The position numbers and the translations under genes are program-made. Of a DNA stretch of 64,000 bases, positions 30,066 through 39,562 are shown piece after piece. Positions within the stretch are counted from its first letter, which is position 1. Every line of letters starts with the position of its first letter. The notes beneath the pieces were generated by a model that saw only the letters and a program-made list of their open reading frames with translations, did not search any database and had not been told where the DNA came from. The stretch spans positions 103,741 to 167,740 of the forward strand of contig NZ_KL544005.1 of the NCBI RefSeq assembly GCF_000711985.1, read 5' to 3'. This DNA comes from Rheinheimera texasensis DSM 17496. Its GTDB lineage: Bacteria; Pseudomonadota; Gammaproteobacteria; Enterobacterales; Alteromonadaceae.

Positions 30066-30910
30066 TCAGCCTATTAACCTTGCCCGCCCCGGCCAAACTG
30101 AATTTGTTTTTGCATATCACCGGGCGACGCGCTGACGGCTACCACAATTTACAAACGCTGTTTCGTATGCTGGATGTCGGGGATGAGCTGAGTTTTCAGG
30201 CAGACAACAGCGGTGAAATCCGCTTCAGCTGTTCCGATGCCAGTATCGGCGGCGATGATAATCTGGTGGTGCGCGCAGCGAAGATGCTGCAACCGTTAGC
30301 GGCTGAAGGTTCTGGTGTTTGTATCCATCTGGATAAACGCACACCGATGGGTGGTGGCCTTGGCGGCGGTTCTTCGGATGCGGCCACCACGTTGCATGCT
30401 CTAAATCTGCTGTGGCAGTTGGAGTTATCCACCCAACAACTTGCCGATATCGGTTTAAAACTCGGGGCCGACGTGCCGGTATTTGTGTTTGGTCAGACAG
30501 CTTTTGCTGAAGGCGTTGGCGAGCGGTTACAACCGGTGGAACTGCCTGATTGCTGGTATCTGGTGGCCACACCGGATGCGCATGTGTCGACTGCGGCGGT
30601 GTTCACCCATCCGGATTTAACCCGCGACAGTAAGCCGCTGACACTGGCAGATTTAATGACCAGTCCGTGGCGAAATGACTGTCAGCCACTGGTTGAACGT
30701 CTCTGTCCGCAGGTTGCAATAACCTTACAGTGGTTGGTAGAATATGCGCCGTCTCGAATGACGGGTACTGGTGCCAGTGTCTTCGCTGAATTCGCCGATG
30801 AACTCAGTGCTCGTCGCGCCCTGGCTGACTTACCGGCAAATTGCCGCGGATTTGTCGCCCGGGGGCTCAACCAGTCGCCGCTGCTGACTGCGTTACGACA
30901 TGCCGTATGA
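30062..30910 (+). CDS. ispE: 4-diphosphocytidyl-2-C-methyl-D-erythritol kinase
   Basis: 282 aa from ATG 30062 (GGGAG 8 bases upstream; overlaps the lolB stop). GHMP kinase landmarks: [21 protein letters not shown] at the start (core PAKLNLFLH), the ATP loop [14 protein letters not shown] and a C-terminal [11 protein letters not shown]. Fourth step of the MEP pathway to isoprenoid precursors, cytosolic. Followed by prs after 74 bp. Confidence 0.96.
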   Translation: MISLLTLPAPAKLNLFLHITGRRADGYHNLQTLFRMLDVGDELSFQADNSGEIRFSCSDASIGGDDNLVVRAAKMLQPLAAEGSGVCIHLDKRTPMGGGLGGGSSDAATTLHALNLLWQLELSTQQLADIGLKLGADVPVFVFGQTAFAEGVGERLQPVELPDCWYLVATPDAHVSTAAVFTHPDLTRDSKPLTLADLMTSPWRNDCQPLVERLCPQVAITLQWLVEYAPSRMTGTGASVFAEFADELSARRALADLPANCRGFVARGLNQSPLLTALRHAV

Positions 30911-30984
30911 CGAGGGATCAGCGCCTTAATCGCCGAGCGCGCTGATCTCAGATTTTAACCGGAGCAATCCCTGAGGATCCTACC

Positions 30985-31929
30985 GTGCCCGACATGAAGA
31001 TATTCGCTGGTAACGCCGTACCAGAACTCGCCAGAAAAATCGCCAGCCGCCTGTACATCAAGCTCGGCGATGCCGAAGTTGGCCGTTTCAGCGATGGAGA
31101 AGTCAGCGTTCAGATTAATGAAAACGTCCGTGGATCGGACGTTTTTATTATCCAGTCTACCTGCGCCCCAACCAACGATAACCTGATTGAACTGATCGTG
31201 ATGGTTGATGCGCTGCGCCGCGCTTCTGCCGGTCGTATCACTGCGGTGATCCCGTATTTTGGTTATGCCCGCCAGGACCGCCGTGTCCGCTCGGCACGTG
31301 TGCCTATCACAGCAAAAGTTGTCGCAGACTTCTTGTCCAGCGTTGGTGTTGACCGTGTATTAACGGTTGACCTGCATGCCGAACAGATCCAGGGCTTCTT
31401 TGACGTCCCGGTCGACAACGTGTTCGCCTCACCAGTGCTGCTCGACGACATGCGTAAGCGTGAATTCCAGGCGCCGGTCGTGGTTTCTCCGGATATTGGT
31501 GGTGTGGTACGAGCCCGTGCTATTGCCAAGCTGCTGAACGATGCCGATTTAGCCATCATCGACAAACGCCGGCCAAAAGCCAATGTCGCGCAAGTGATGC
31601 ACATCATCGGTGACGTGAAAGACCGCGACTGTATCATCGTCGACGATATGATCGACACCGGTGGTACGCTGTGTAAAGCCGCAGAAGCATTAAAAGAACA
31701 AGGTGCCCGCCGTGTATTCGCTTATGCCACACACCCGGTATTCTCTGGCAACGCTGCAGAAAACATCGCCAATTCAGTGATTGACGAACTCATCATCACC
31801 GACACTATCCCACTCTCGCCAGCGATGCAGGCTGTGAGCAAAGTGAAACAGCTGACGCTGAGTGAAATGATGGCAGAATGTATTCGTCGTATCAGCAATG
31901 AAGAATCGATTTCTTCGATGTTTGACTAA
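30985..31929 (+). CDS. prs: Ribose-phosphate pyrophosphokinase (PRPP synthetase)
   Basis: 314 aa starting at GTG, as in E. coli, giving [11 protein letters not shown]. Contains [19 protein letters not shown] and the PRPP loop [13 protein letters not shown]. Makes PRPP from ribose-5-phosphate and ATP for nucleotide, His and Trp synthesis and supplies the salvage enzyme Gpt. Codon use is noticeably biased to C-ending codons, as expected for a highly expressed gene. Ends with a strong terminator. Confidence 0.98.
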   Translation: MPDMKIFAGNAVPELARKIASRLYIKLGDAEVGRFSDGEVSVQINENVRGSDVFIIQSTCAPTNDNLIELIVMVDALRRASAGRITAVIPYFGYARQDRRVRSARVPITAKVVADFLSSVGVDRVLTVDLHAEQIQGFFDVPVDNVFASPVLLDDMRKREFQAPVVVSPDIGGVVRARAIAKLLNDADLAIIDKRRPKANVAQVMHIIGDVKDRDCIIVDDMIDTGGTLCKAAEALKEQGARRVFAYATHPVFSGNAAENIANSVIDELIITDTIPLSPAMQAVSKVKQLTLSEMMAECIRRISNEESISSMFD

Positions 31930-31946
31930 GACGTAACAACATTGAC

Positions 31947-31975
31947 AAAAGCCGCTCCCTGAGCGGCTTTTTTGT
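31947..31975 (+). terminator. Terminator of prs
   Basis: 11-bp stem AAAAGCCGCTC/GAGCGGCTTTT, loop CCT, followed by T residues; 17 bp after the stop. Confidence 0.95.
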
Positions 31976-32060
31976 TTGCCTGAGCATAGCGCCGGTGCTA
32001 TCATGTCGCGCTTTTTTCCGCCAGCTCACTCTGTGTGTTGTTGCCGTGAAAAAAATCTGA

Positions 32061-32087
32061 GCTGGTTTTCTGGTCGCGGAAACCAGC
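32061..32087 (+). promoter_or_regulatory. Hairpin in the rplY 5' leader, possible autoregulatory element
   Basis: 8-bp stem GCTGGTTT/AAACCAGC with an 11-base loop, ending 23 bp before the rplY start codon and 13 bp before its GGAG. Not followed by a tight U tract before the ribosome site, so it is more likely a translational element than a terminator. Autogenous control of rplY is described in E. coli relatives; a link here is inference. Confidence 0.4.
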
Positions 32088-32110
32088 ATTCTTAATTTTT
32101 GGAGATCCAA

Positions 32111-32710
32111 ATGTCTGAAGCCATTTACACGTTAAATGCCGAAATCCGTAACGACCTGGGGAAAGGTGCGAGCCGCCGCCTGCGTCACGCGGATAAAGTT
32201 CCAGCAATCATCTACGGTGGCCACCAAGCGCCTCTGTCAATCACGCTGGAACACAACAAACTGATCCAGGCGCAAGCCCACGAAGGTTTCTACACTCACA
32301 TCCTGACTATCAATGTCGGCGGTGAAGAAGTAAAAGCAATCGTTAAAGCGATGCAACGCCACCCGTTCAAGCCAAAAGTAACTCACGTTGACTTCCAACG
32401 CGTTGAAGCTGGCCACGAACTGCACACTGTTGTACCTCTGCACTTCATCAACGAAGCTGCTGCTGGTAAAAAAGGCGGTATCGTTGCTCACCACATCAAC
32501 GAAGTTGCTATCACAGTTCTGCCAGCTAACCTGCCAGAATTCATCGAAGTTGACCTGGCTGACGTAGCTGTTGGTCAAACTCTGCACCTGTCAGACCTGA
32601 AAGTTCCAGCCGGCGTGACTATCGCTGAACTGGCTAAAGGCGCTGGCCATGACCAGGCGGTTGTTTCTGTAAACAAACCAGCTGGTAAAGCGGAAGAAAC
32701 TGCTGAGTAA
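32111..32710 (+). CDS. rplY: 50S ribosomal protein L25 (long, CTC-type)
   Basis: 199 aa from ATG 32111, preceded by GGAGATCCAA; a TTG four codons earlier overlaps this site and is rejected. N-terminal 5S rRNA-binding L25 domain (about 1-90) plus the extra C-terminal beta domain of general-stress CTC proteins, which E. coli L25 (94 aa) lacks. Strong codon bias and a Lys/Ala-rich tail. The stop TAA overlaps the pth start (TAATG). Confidence 0.95.
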   Translation: MSEAIYTLNAEIRNDLGKGASRRLRHADKVPAIIYGGHQAPLSITLEHNKLIQAQAHEGFYTHILTINVGGEEVKAIVKAMQRHPFKPKVTHVDFQRVEAGHELHTVVPLHFINEAAAGKKGGIVAHHINEVAITVLPANLPEFIEVDLADVAVGQTLHLSDLKVPAGVTIAELAKGAGHDQAVVSVNKPAGKAEETAE

Positions 32711-33303
32711 TGTCTGACTTTGTTCAGCTTATCGTGGGCCTGGGTAATCCAGGCCCCGAATATGAAAAAACCCGCCACAATGCCGGCCAATGGTTTGTTG
32801 AACAACTGGCCCGCCGCTATAACGTACCGTTAAAAGCTGACCCGAAATATTTTGGTCTGACAGGGAAATTTCTGTTGGCCGGTCAGGAAATCAAATTATT
32901 AATACCCACCACTTATATGAATTTAAGTGGAAAATCTGTTGCCGCGATGGCGCAGTTTTTTAAAGTCGCACCGGAACAAATTCTGGTTGCGCACGATGAA
33001 ATGGCGCTAGCGCCGGGTGTAGCCAAATTTAAACTCGGTGGCGGTCACGCCGGTCACAACGGCTTAAAAGACATCACCAGCAAATTGGGCAATAATGCCA
33101 ACTTTTACCGCCTGCGCTTAGGGATCGGCCATCCGGGTCATAAAGACCTCGTCACCGGATACGTGTTGGGCAAAGCCCCGCAAGCAGAGCAAAAATTAAT
33201 AGAGGACGCGCTCGACGAATCGTTGCGCTGCCTTGAGCTGTGGCAAAAAGACGGCCTTGTCAAAGCCCAGCACCGATTACACAGTTTTATCGCCACGACC
33301 TGA
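32710..33303 (+). CDS. pth: Peptidyl-tRNA hydrolase
   Basis: 197 aa. [17 protein letters not shown] contains the catalytic His; [11 protein letters not shown] and [12 protein letters not shown] complete the substrate groove. Recycles tRNA from prematurely released peptidyl-tRNA. Translationally coupled to rplY through TAATG, and followed by ychF 58 bp later, a conserved trio. Confidence 0.97.
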   Translation: MSDFVQLIVGLGNPGPEYEKTRHNAGQWFVEQLARRYNVPLKADPKYFGLTGKFLLAGQEIKLLIPTTYMNLSGKSVAAMAQFFKVAPEQILVAHDEMALAPGVAKFKLGGGHAGHNGLKDITSKLGNNANFYRLRLGIGHPGHKDLVTGYVLGKAPQAEQKLIEDALDESLRCLELWQKDGLVKAQHRLHSFIATT

Positions 33304-33361
33304 GGGTCTGGTAACAGCGGCTGCGCTATCTCGGCGCCGGCTCAGCACTGAGGATACTTCC

Positions 33362-34453
33362 ATGGGTTTTAAATGTGGCATCGTTGGTTTACCCAACGTC
33401 GGTAAATCTACACTGTTTAACGCTTTAACCAAAGCGGGTATCGAAGCGGCGAACTTCCCGTTTTGTACTATTGAACCGAATACCGGCGTGGTGCCGGTGC
33501 CGGACCCACGTCTGACCCAGTTGGCAGAGATCGTCAAACCACAGCGAATCCTGCCAACGACGATGGAATTCGTCGACATCGCAGGTTTAGTCAAAGGCGC
33601 ATCAAAAGGTGAAGGCCTGGGTAATAAATTCCTGGCCAACATCCGCGAAACTGATGCCATTGGCCACGTGGTGCGTTGTTTTGAAGACGAAAACGTCATT
33701 CACGTCGCCAACAAAGTGGACCCTGCTGACGACATCGACACCATCAATATGGAATTAGTGCTGGCCGATATGGACAGCGCAGAAAAAGCCATTTTCCGCG
33801 TCAGCAAAAAAGCCAAAGCCGGCGACAAAGACGCCAAAGCCGAAATCGACGTGCTGGAAAAAGTCAAAGCGCACTTAGAATCAGGCCTGACGCTACGCCA
33901 ACTGGAGCTGTCACCAGAAGAAAAAGCACTGATTTCGTACATGAACTTCCTCACCATTAAACCAACCATGTATATCGCCAACGTGCTGGAAGATGGTTTT
34001 GAAAACAACCCACATTTAGATGTGGTGCGCGAAATCGCCGCCAAAGAAGGCGCCATTGTGGTGCCGGTGTGCGCTGCGATTGAGTCCGAAATTTCTGAAC
34101 TGGAAGATGACGAAAAAGCCGAGTTCTTAGAGTCGATGGGCTTAAGCGAGCCAGGTTTAAACCGGGTGATCCGCGGTGGTTATTCGCTGCTGAATCTGCA
34201 CACCTATTTCACTGCAGGTGTGAAAGAAGTGCGGGCCTGGACTATTCCAGTCGGCGCCACAGCACCACAAGCCGCTGGCGTCATCCACACCGACTTCGAA
34301 AAAGGTTTTATCCGCGCTCAGGTGGTCTCTTTTGACGACTTTATCGCCTGTAACGGCGAAGCCGGTGCCAAAGAAGCCGGTAAACTTCGGGTAGAAGGTA
34401 AAACTTACGTCTGTAAAGACGGTGACGTGATGCACTTCCTGTTTAACGTCTGA
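33362..34453 (+). CDS. ychF: Redox-regulated ATPase YchF (OLA1 family)
   Basis: 363 aa from ATG 33362 (GAGGA 7 bases upstream), the same length as E. coli YchF. G1 motif GLPNVGKST, then a coiled-coil insert (about 130-200) and a C-terminal TGS domain (about 278-361). The base-recognition motif reads NVLEDG rather than NKxD, the reason this Obg-family protein prefers ATP over GTP. Associates with ribosomes and affects stress responses. Confidence 0.97.
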   Translation: MGFKCGIVGLPNVGKSTLFNALTKAGIEAANFPFCTIEPNTGVVPVPDPRLTQLAEIVKPQRILPTTMEFVDIAGLVKGASKGEGLGNKFLANIRETDAIGHVVRCFEDENVIHVANKVDPADDIDTINMELVLADMDSAEKAIFRVSKKAKAGDKDAKAEIDVLEKVKAHLESGLTLRQLELSPEEKALISYMNFLTIKPTMYIANVLEDGFENNPHLDVVREIAAKEGAIVVPVCAAIESEISELEDDEKAEFLESMGLSEPGLNRVIRGGYSLLNLHTYFTAGVKEVRAWTIPVGATAPQAAGVIHTDFEKGFIRAQVVSFDDFIACNGEAGAKEAGKLRVEGKTYVCKDGDVMHFLFNV

Positions 34454-34467
34454 TTAATTTTCTGTAC

Positions 34468-34494
34468 AAAAAAGCCCGCACTGCGGGCTTTTTT
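34468..34494. terminator. Bidirectional terminator between ychF and the POT transporter
   Basis: Stem AGCCCGC/GCGGGCT, loop ACT, flanked by A5 and T6 runs, between convergent genes. Confidence 0.95.
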
Positions 34495-34512
34495 ATTGGC
34501 TCAAGGCGCGAT

Positions 34513-36057
34513 TTAACCGGCAGCGCGGTAATTATCCACCAATTGATAACGTCTGGCGTACAAAGCAAACACTGCCGCAGCTATCAACGCAAAGGCCGCA
34601 AAGAAATACATTAAAAACGCGGTTTGACTGAGCCCAGTGCTATCGACATGCGATAACACGGTTTCACTGCGGATACTGTTATTGGCCAGCAAGACCCATA
34701 AATTACCAATAGTCACCGACAGCTGCCAGAAGCTGGTAATAATACCTTTCATCGCAGCCGGCGCCTGACTGTAGGCAAATTCCAGCCCGGTCGCAGACAC
34801 CATGACCTCGCCAAAGGTCAGCAAAGCATACGGCAACATCTGCCATAGGATACTGACGATATGACCGTTATCGAGCCAAACCTGAAGGCTACCAGCCACT
34901 ATCCAGGCAAAACCAGAAAAAGCGATGCCCGCCCCCATCCGGCGCAATGCGGTAATTTTTAATCCAGACTTTTCCAGTAGCGGATACAGCACAAAGTTAT
35001 TAAACGGGATGAGGATCATCACCAACAGCGGATTTAACGCCTGCATCATAGCCGGTTCAAACCACTCAGGCCGGCTCATCTGATTGGCCTGCAATACCCA
35101 GGTTGAAGCTTTTTGGTCGAACAAAGACCAGAATGGCGTGACTAAAGCAAACAACACTAAGACGCGTAATACCACCCGCACCCCATCCACGGCAGCAGCC
35201 GGATGCGCAGCCCGGGCGCGGTCGAGTTGCAGCGCGGCACCTGCACCACCGAAACCCATGATGCAAACGAGCGCCAAACAAAAAGCGGCGACAAAACCAA
35301 GGTTTGATGTTTGTGACAGCGAAAAAAGCGCTAAAGCCACACCGGCACAGGCCAAATACAAGCCTTTATCTGCCTGTCCAGCTTGCTTGCTCAGCAAGGC
35401 GGTTTTCACCACTTGTAAAAAGCTATGTGGATTGTCCGGCTCCGGCGCCACATGCACGTAACGCGCGCGTCCAAGCCAAAAGAATAACGTTGCCAGCGCC
35501 ATCAGCGCACCAGGCAAACCAAAAGCCCAGGCCGCACCATAGTGTTTCAGCACCAGCGGCATTAATAACGAGGCGAAGAAGGAGCCAAAATTGATCGTGA
35601 AATAAAACCAGTCAAAAGCTTTACGCGCTAAATGTTTATTCGACTGGTCAAACTGGTCGCCCATAAAAGCCGACACCAGAGGTTTAATGCCACCCGAGCC
35701 TAAGGCAATTAAGAACAAACCGGCGTAAAAGCCTTCTTTATTGGTTTCAAACACCGCTAAAAAAGCATGACCAATACAGTACAGGATACTTAAATACAAA
35801 ATAGTGCGGTATTTACCAAGGAATTTGTCAGCGAGGTAACCGCCCAGCAGTGGGAAAAAGTACACACCGATGACAAAAGAGTGGAAAATGTCTTTGGCTT
35901 CGCCGGCACGGAACTGCTCCGGTACCGATAACAGCAGCGCTGTCATCAAAAATGGCGTCAGAATATTGCGCATGCCATAAAAACTGAAGCGCTCACAGGC
36001 TTCACTGGCAATGATATATGGCAGTTGGCGCGGCCAGCGCGCAGTTTGTGTTGTCAT
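34513..36057 (-). CDS. Proton-dependent oligopeptide transporter (POT/PTR family)
   Basis: 514 aa, about 12-14 membrane helices. The E-x-x-ERF-x-x-YG proton-coupling motif appears as EACERFSFYG at residues 18-27, with the second PTR signature GSGGIKPLVSAFMGDQFD around 140-157. Imports di- and tripeptides with H+. The central part (about 200-300) is the family's variable region. Single gene sharing a terminator with ychF. Fits an organism with many exported peptidases, several of which are in this window. Confidence 0.93.
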   Translation of the reverse strand: MTTQTARWPRQLPYIIASEACERFSFYGMRNILTPFLMTALLLSVPEQFRAGEAKDIFHSFVIGVYFFPLLGGYLADKFLGKYRTILYLSILYCIGHAFLAVFETNKEGFYAGLFLIALGSGGIKPLVSAFMGDQFDQSNKHLARKAFDWFYFTINFGSFFASLLMPLVLKHYGAAWAFGLPGALMALATLFFWLGRARYVHVAPEPDNPHSFLQVVKTALLSKQAGQADKGLYLACAGVALALFSLSQTSNLGFVAAFCLALVCIMGFGGAGAALQLDRARAAHPAAAVDGVRVVLRVLVLFALVTPFWSLFDQKASTWVLQANQMSRPEWFEPAMMQALNPLLVMILIPFNNFVLYPLLEKSGLKITALRRMGAGIAFSGFAWIVAGSLQVWLDNGHIVSILWQMLPYALLTFGEVMVSATGLEFAYSQAPAAMKGIITSFWQLSVTIGNLWVLLANNSIRSETVLSHVDSTGLSQTAFLMYFFAAFALIAAAVFALYARRYQLVDNYRAAG

Positions 36058-36240
36058 AACTCATCCAAATACAATTTTGTGCGTATAAAAGGTCGGGCTG
36101 ATACTAACTTAAAAGCGCGTGACGCCAAACCATATCTGTCTGAGCGGCGATGATTTCGCCAGAAAATGCTGCGAACTGCAGCAAGGCGAACAGAAATTCA
36201 GCAAACGATTCAAATGCATGGATTTGTGGCAAAAAAACGG

Positions 36241-36269
36241 TTGACGCAAAAAAGGCTGATGCGCATAAT
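36241..36269 (+). promoter_or_regulatory. Sigma-70 promoter of the Met-Leu-Gln-Gln tRNA operon
   Basis: TTGACG, 17-bp spacer, CATAAT, followed by the GC-rich discriminator ACGCGCC; 35 bp before the first tRNA. Confidence 0.85.
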
Positions 36270-36303
36270 ACGCGCCACTTGCTTAGGACAACTAAGACGC
36301 AGT

Positions 36304-36380
36304 GGCTACATAGCTCAGCTGGTTAGAGCACAGCACTCATAATGCTGGGGTCGCAGGTTCGATTCCCGCTGTAGCCACCA
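36304..36380 (+). tRNA. tRNA-Met (CAT), elongator
   Basis: 77 nt with CCA. Acceptor GGCTACA/TGTAGCC, anticodon loop CTCATAA. The full acceptor pairing at position 1 (G-C) and similarity to E. coli metT mark it as elongator rather than initiator. Confidence 0.97.
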
Positions 36381-36407
36381 CTTTCTCTGCGTTGTTCGCC
36401 GTAAATT

Positions 36408-36492
36408 GCGGAAATGGCGAAATTGGTAGACGCACTGGATTTAGGTTCCAGCGCCGCGAGGCGTGAGAGTTCGAGTCTCTCTTTCCGCACCA
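36408..36492 (+). tRNA. tRNA-Leu (TAG)
   Basis: 85 nt with CCA, class II with long variable arm; anticodon loop ATTTAGG giving TAG. Corresponds to leuW in the E. coli metT operon order. Confidence 0.97.
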
Positions 36493-36520
36493 AAGCAAGT
36501 AAGAATTCTGCAGTTTCTGC

Positions 36521-36595
36521 AGGGGTATAGCCAAGCGGTAAGGCAGCGGGTTTTGATCCCGCCATTCTGGGGTTCGAATCCCTGTACCCCTGCCA
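36521..36595 (+). tRNA. tRNA-Gln (TTG), first copy
   Basis: 75 nt with CCA; acceptor AGGGGTA/TACCCCT, anticodon loop TTTTGAT giving TTG. Confidence 0.97.
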
Positions 36596-36653
36596 TTAAA
36601 TTTAGTGGCAGTATGGTCATCAGTTCATAAAAGTAGCGCCACAAAATTTCTGC

Positions 36654-36728
36654 AGGGGTATAGCCAAGCGGTAAGGCAGCGGGTTTTGATCCCGCCATTC
36701 TGGGGTTCGAATCCCTGTACCCCTGCCA
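36654..36728 (+). tRNA. tRNA-Gln (TTG), second copy
   Basis: 75 nt, identical to the first copy. The identity extends outside the gene (TTTCTGC before, ATTAAAT after), indicating a recent tandem duplication or conversion. Confidence 0.97.
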
Positions 36729-36735
36729 TTAAATG

Positions 36736-36766
36736 AAAACCCAGCTCCGGCTGGGTTTTCTTTTTC
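36736..36766. terminator. Terminator of the Met-Leu-Gln-Gln tRNA operon
   Basis: 10-bp stem AAAACCCAGC/GCTGGGTTTT, loop TCCG, then CTTTTT. 8 bp after the last tRNA; may also serve the convergent MBOAT-like gene. Confidence 0.93.
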
Positions 36767-36784
36767 TGGCTATCTGAAAATAAT

Positions 36785-37222
36785 TCAGATGCGCACTAAG
36801 GTTGAAAGCAGAGCTGTTCCTGCCAACAAACTGCTGTGATAACAGATCGCAAATGCTGGACTGCCAGCTTTCAGACGAAGCCCAAACCGTTTTTCTGCTA
36901 AGACATAAGCCCCGATCAAGCCAAACCACGGGGTGAAAAACCAGGCAAAATCCTGACGCACCAGCATGGTTACTGCATCATGCAACACGCCATTGCCAAC
37001 AAAGGTAAGCCACAGCGCCAGTGATTGCGGAAGTTTTCGCTGCAGCGGGCGATACAGCCACAGCTGCAAATAAAAACCAAAAAGAGGATTCCAGATCTGC
37101 CAGAACCGACCGAAGCTACTGGCGGTAAAAGCGCGATAGAGATTTTGCCGTAACTCGCCACGGCTGCCGACCGGTAAACCAGTGCGACGCGCGGCATAAT
37201 CACGCCATCCAAGACTTTGCAT
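36785..37222 (-). CDS. Small membrane protein resembling the C-terminal core of MBOAT acyltransferases
   Basis: 145 aa. The stretch SSFGRFWQIWNPLFGFYLQ, then a P-L dipeptide, then WLTFVGNGVLHDA resembles the MBOAT pattern (FW-x-x-W...Y-x-P-L...TF-x-x-x-G-x-x-H). The possible catalytic His is in VLHD. Full MBOAT proteins have 400-500 residues; here only about a third is present, with three to four hydrophobic segments. The ribosome site of the ATG at 37222 is weak (GGGCAC). It may be a naturally miniature member, a remnant of a longer gene, or an unrelated membrane protein. No neighbour explains its role. Confidence 0.55.
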   Translation of the reverse strand: MQSLGWRDYAARRTGLPVGSRGELRQNLYRAFTASSFGRFWQIWNPLFGFYLQLWLYRPLQRKLPQSLALWLTFVGNGVLHDAVTMLVRQDFAWFFTPWFGLIGAYVLAEKRFGLRLKAGSPAFAICYHSSLLAGTALLSTLVRI

Positions 37223-37323
37223 TCAATGTGCCCGGTGATGAAACAAACCGCAGCATAGAACAGCATAGGAATTCAGAGCAAGGCAGAAGTTACCTGTAGC
37301 CAAAACCACAGAGACCTGTTGGC

Positions 37324-38481
37324 TCAGACCAGACCCGCCGCATACTTCCCGACATAAGTTTTTAGCGGTCCGGCTTTCGCGGCGACCTGTAAGCCGAGCC
37401 GACGCAGCTGTGCTAAAGGTTTAAGCTTGCTGCTGAATACCTGATAAAACACATCCATCGCCGACATCATCAGCAAGTTTGCTTTTCTACGTTCTGATTC
37501 ATATTGTGCCAATAATGTCGGCGCCGCCAAATCGCCACCAGCGGCAAATTGTTTAACCAATAAAGCAGCCAGACACTGCGCATCAGCAAACCCAAGATTC
37601 ACACCCTGCCCGGCCAGCGGATTGATGGTATGGGCGGCATCACCGGCCAGCACCAGCCGGCCTTTGACATATTGATTAGCGTGACTGCGGGTCAGCGGAA
37701 AATACCCTTGTTTGATAACGCTGAACTCACCCAACTCAGCCGGGAAATGCTGTTTGATCTGCTGTTCGAGCTGATGTGGCGAAAGTGCTGCCAGCTGCTG
37801 AATGCGCAGATGATCGTCATACCAGACTAGAGACGCTTGTTTACCCGGCAATGGCAAATAAGCCCGCGGGCCTTGTGATGTAAACTGCTGCCAGGTCATC
37901 GGTAAAGCGTCATAGCCGGTATTCACGTGCACCAGCAAACAGGCTTGTTGATATAGCCAGCCTTGGGAGCCAATACCCGCCAGCTGTTTTAGCTGTGACT
38001 GTGCACCATCTGCGGCGATGAGCAGCCGGGCTTTGATTTCGCCCTGATCGGTCTGCAGACAGGCATAATCGTGAAACTGCTGATACCCCAGCAGTTGCAC
38101 CGGACAAAACTGCTCAACTGTCGCCGGCAGTTGCTGCCATAACGCCTGCTGAATATGTAAATTTTCGATGATATGGCCAAGGTGCGGTTCGCCGAGTTCT
38201 ACCGCGGTAAAATCCAGCGGCGCATCATTGCCTTCAAAGGCCCGTAAGGTTGCGTATGGTGCCAGCCGGTTGACCAATAATTGCTGCCAGGCGCCTAGCT
38301 GTTGCAGCCAGGCTTCACTGCGCCGGTTGATGGCACTGACCCGCAAATCAAAGGCGCTGTCATCGGTGATCAGGCCGGGTTGTTGCCGCTCCAGCAGCGC
38401 CACTTTCATACCGGCTTGTGCTGTTGCGACAGCTAAAGCCGCGCCGACCATTCCACCACCGACAATTGCAATATCAAACAC
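37324..38481 (-). CDS. FAD-dependent hydroxylase of the UbiH/UbiF/Coq6 family
   Basis: 385 aa. FAD fingerprint VGGGMVGAALA at the N-terminus, FDLRVSAINRRSE near residue 45 and GDAAHTINPLAGQGVNLGFAD at about 280-300. These mark ubiquinone-ring monooxygenases; the size and the DLRVSAI segment suit UbiF (2-octaprenyl-3-methyl-6-methoxybenzoquinol hydroxylase), although UbiH, UbiI and UbiM are close relatives. Acts at the inner-membrane face in ubiquinone synthesis. Single gene. UbiX, of the same pathway, is encoded at 55114-55779. Confidence 0.88.
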   Translation of the reverse strand: MFDIAIVGGGMVGAALAVATAQAGMKVALLERQQPGLITDDSAFDLRVSAINRRSEAWLQQLGAWQQLLVNRLAPYATLRAFEGNDAPLDFTAVELGEPHLGHIIENLHIQQALWQQLPATVEQFCPVQLLGYQQFHDYACLQTDQGEIKARLLIAADGAQSQLKQLAGIGSQGWLYQQACLLVHVNTGYDALPMTWQQFTSQGPRAYLPLPGKQASLVWYDDHLRIQQLAALSPHQLEQQIKQHFPAELGEFSVIKQGYFPLTRSHANQYVKGRLVLAGDAAHTINPLAGQGVNLGFADAQCLAALLVKQFAAGGDLAAPTLLAQYESERRKANLLMMSAMDVFYQVFSSKLKPLAQLRRLGLQVAAKAGPLKTYVGKYAAGLV

Positions 38482-38672
38482 ACTGACCTGCCTTATTCAT
38501 GATGACCATCAACCCCTTATTCTGAAGCGATATTTTACGCAGCTTCTGCGCGTGAAAGCTGCGGTAAATCACAAAATGCCTATTTTTTTCGTGACCTGAA
38601 CAAAAACTCAGTCTGAACAGGTCTTTTCAATCCACACACAATTGCTATTTCAATCAACCGAAGGCCTAAGTT

Positions 38673-39311
38673 ATGACCCGCATCCAACAAATGTTGTTAT
38701 CTATCCCGCTGTTGCTATGTACTTTGTTCGCCGGCGCCGCAGAAATCGCGTTAAAGCCCGAGCAAATCAAACCTTTGTTAAACGGTCAGTCTGTCCCCGC
38801 CGGAATACAAGTGCAGGACAGCACAGGCGCTACAGTTGATTTATCCGCGCTTTTAACCCAACAAAAAACCATTCTGGTGTTTTATCGCGGCGGCTGGTGC
38901 CCTTATTGCAATACGCAGCTGGCCGGTCTTCGCGACATCACGCCACAACTGCAAAAGCTGGGTTACCGTATTTTAGCCATCAGCCCTGAAATGCCGGCAG
39001 CCAGTGCCAAGTCAGAGCAAATGACCAATGATGCCGCCTTAAACTACCAGCTGTTGTCGGACGCCAATCTGCAGGCATTACAAGGATTTGGTATCGCCTA
39101 TTACATGGATGCCGCCACCGAAAAAACCTACAAAAATACTTATGGCATCACGCTGACTTACGATGAGACTGGCCAGGCCGTATTACCGGCCCCGGCGGTG
39201 TTTATCATCGGCAAAAATGGCGAAATTCAGTTCAGCTATGTGCACATCAACTTCAAAACCCGCTTACAACCACGTTTGTTGTTGCTGGCGGCTGAACTGG
39301 CCAATCAATAA
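38673..39311 (+). CDS. Exported peroxiredoxin-like (AhpC/TSA) protein
   Basis: 212 aa with a signal peptide to about residue 22 (ending FAGAAE). The thioredoxin-fold active site is FYRGGWCPYCNTQLAGL, with a CPYC pair that departs from typical 2-Cys peroxiredoxins and matches the PRX-like2 group. A conserved LLSDANLQALQGFG segment follows. Likely a periplasmic thiol oxidoreductase or peroxidase. Transcribed divergently from the UbiF-like gene. Substrate not known. Confidence 0.85.
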   Translation: MTRIQQMLLSIPLLLCTLFAGAAEIALKPEQIKPLLNGQSVPAGIQVQDSTGATVDLSALLTQQKTILVFYRGGWCPYCNTQLAGLRDITPQLQKLGYRILAISPEMPAASAKSEQMTNDAALNYQLLSDANLQALQGFGIAYYMDAATEKTYKNTYGITLTYDETGQAVLPAPAVFIIGKNGEIQFSYVHINFKTRLQPRLLLLAAELANQ

Positions 39312-39562
39312 CCCCGACAAAACCGCATAAAAACCTGATGATTATCCGCGAATGGCGCATAGAAATTCGCGGATAATTCACCAGTTACAAGCTGCAGAAA
39401 AATCAGCAGAATTTCATTGACCGCCGGGTGAAAATCCGGCATTTTGCGCGGCCAAACTGCATTATGTGCCAGTCCTTTGCGCGTCGTCAGTCTTTGCTGC
39501 GACGCTGATAAGTGGCTAAAGTAATGTGTCCGTTTTTGTTCTTTTGCCAGGAGATGCTTTGC

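Noticed and set aside
36323..36698. Open frames on the minus strand across the Met-Leu-Gln-Gln tRNA cluster
   Set aside because: They are antisense to complete tRNA genes and repeat because the Gln genes are duplicated.
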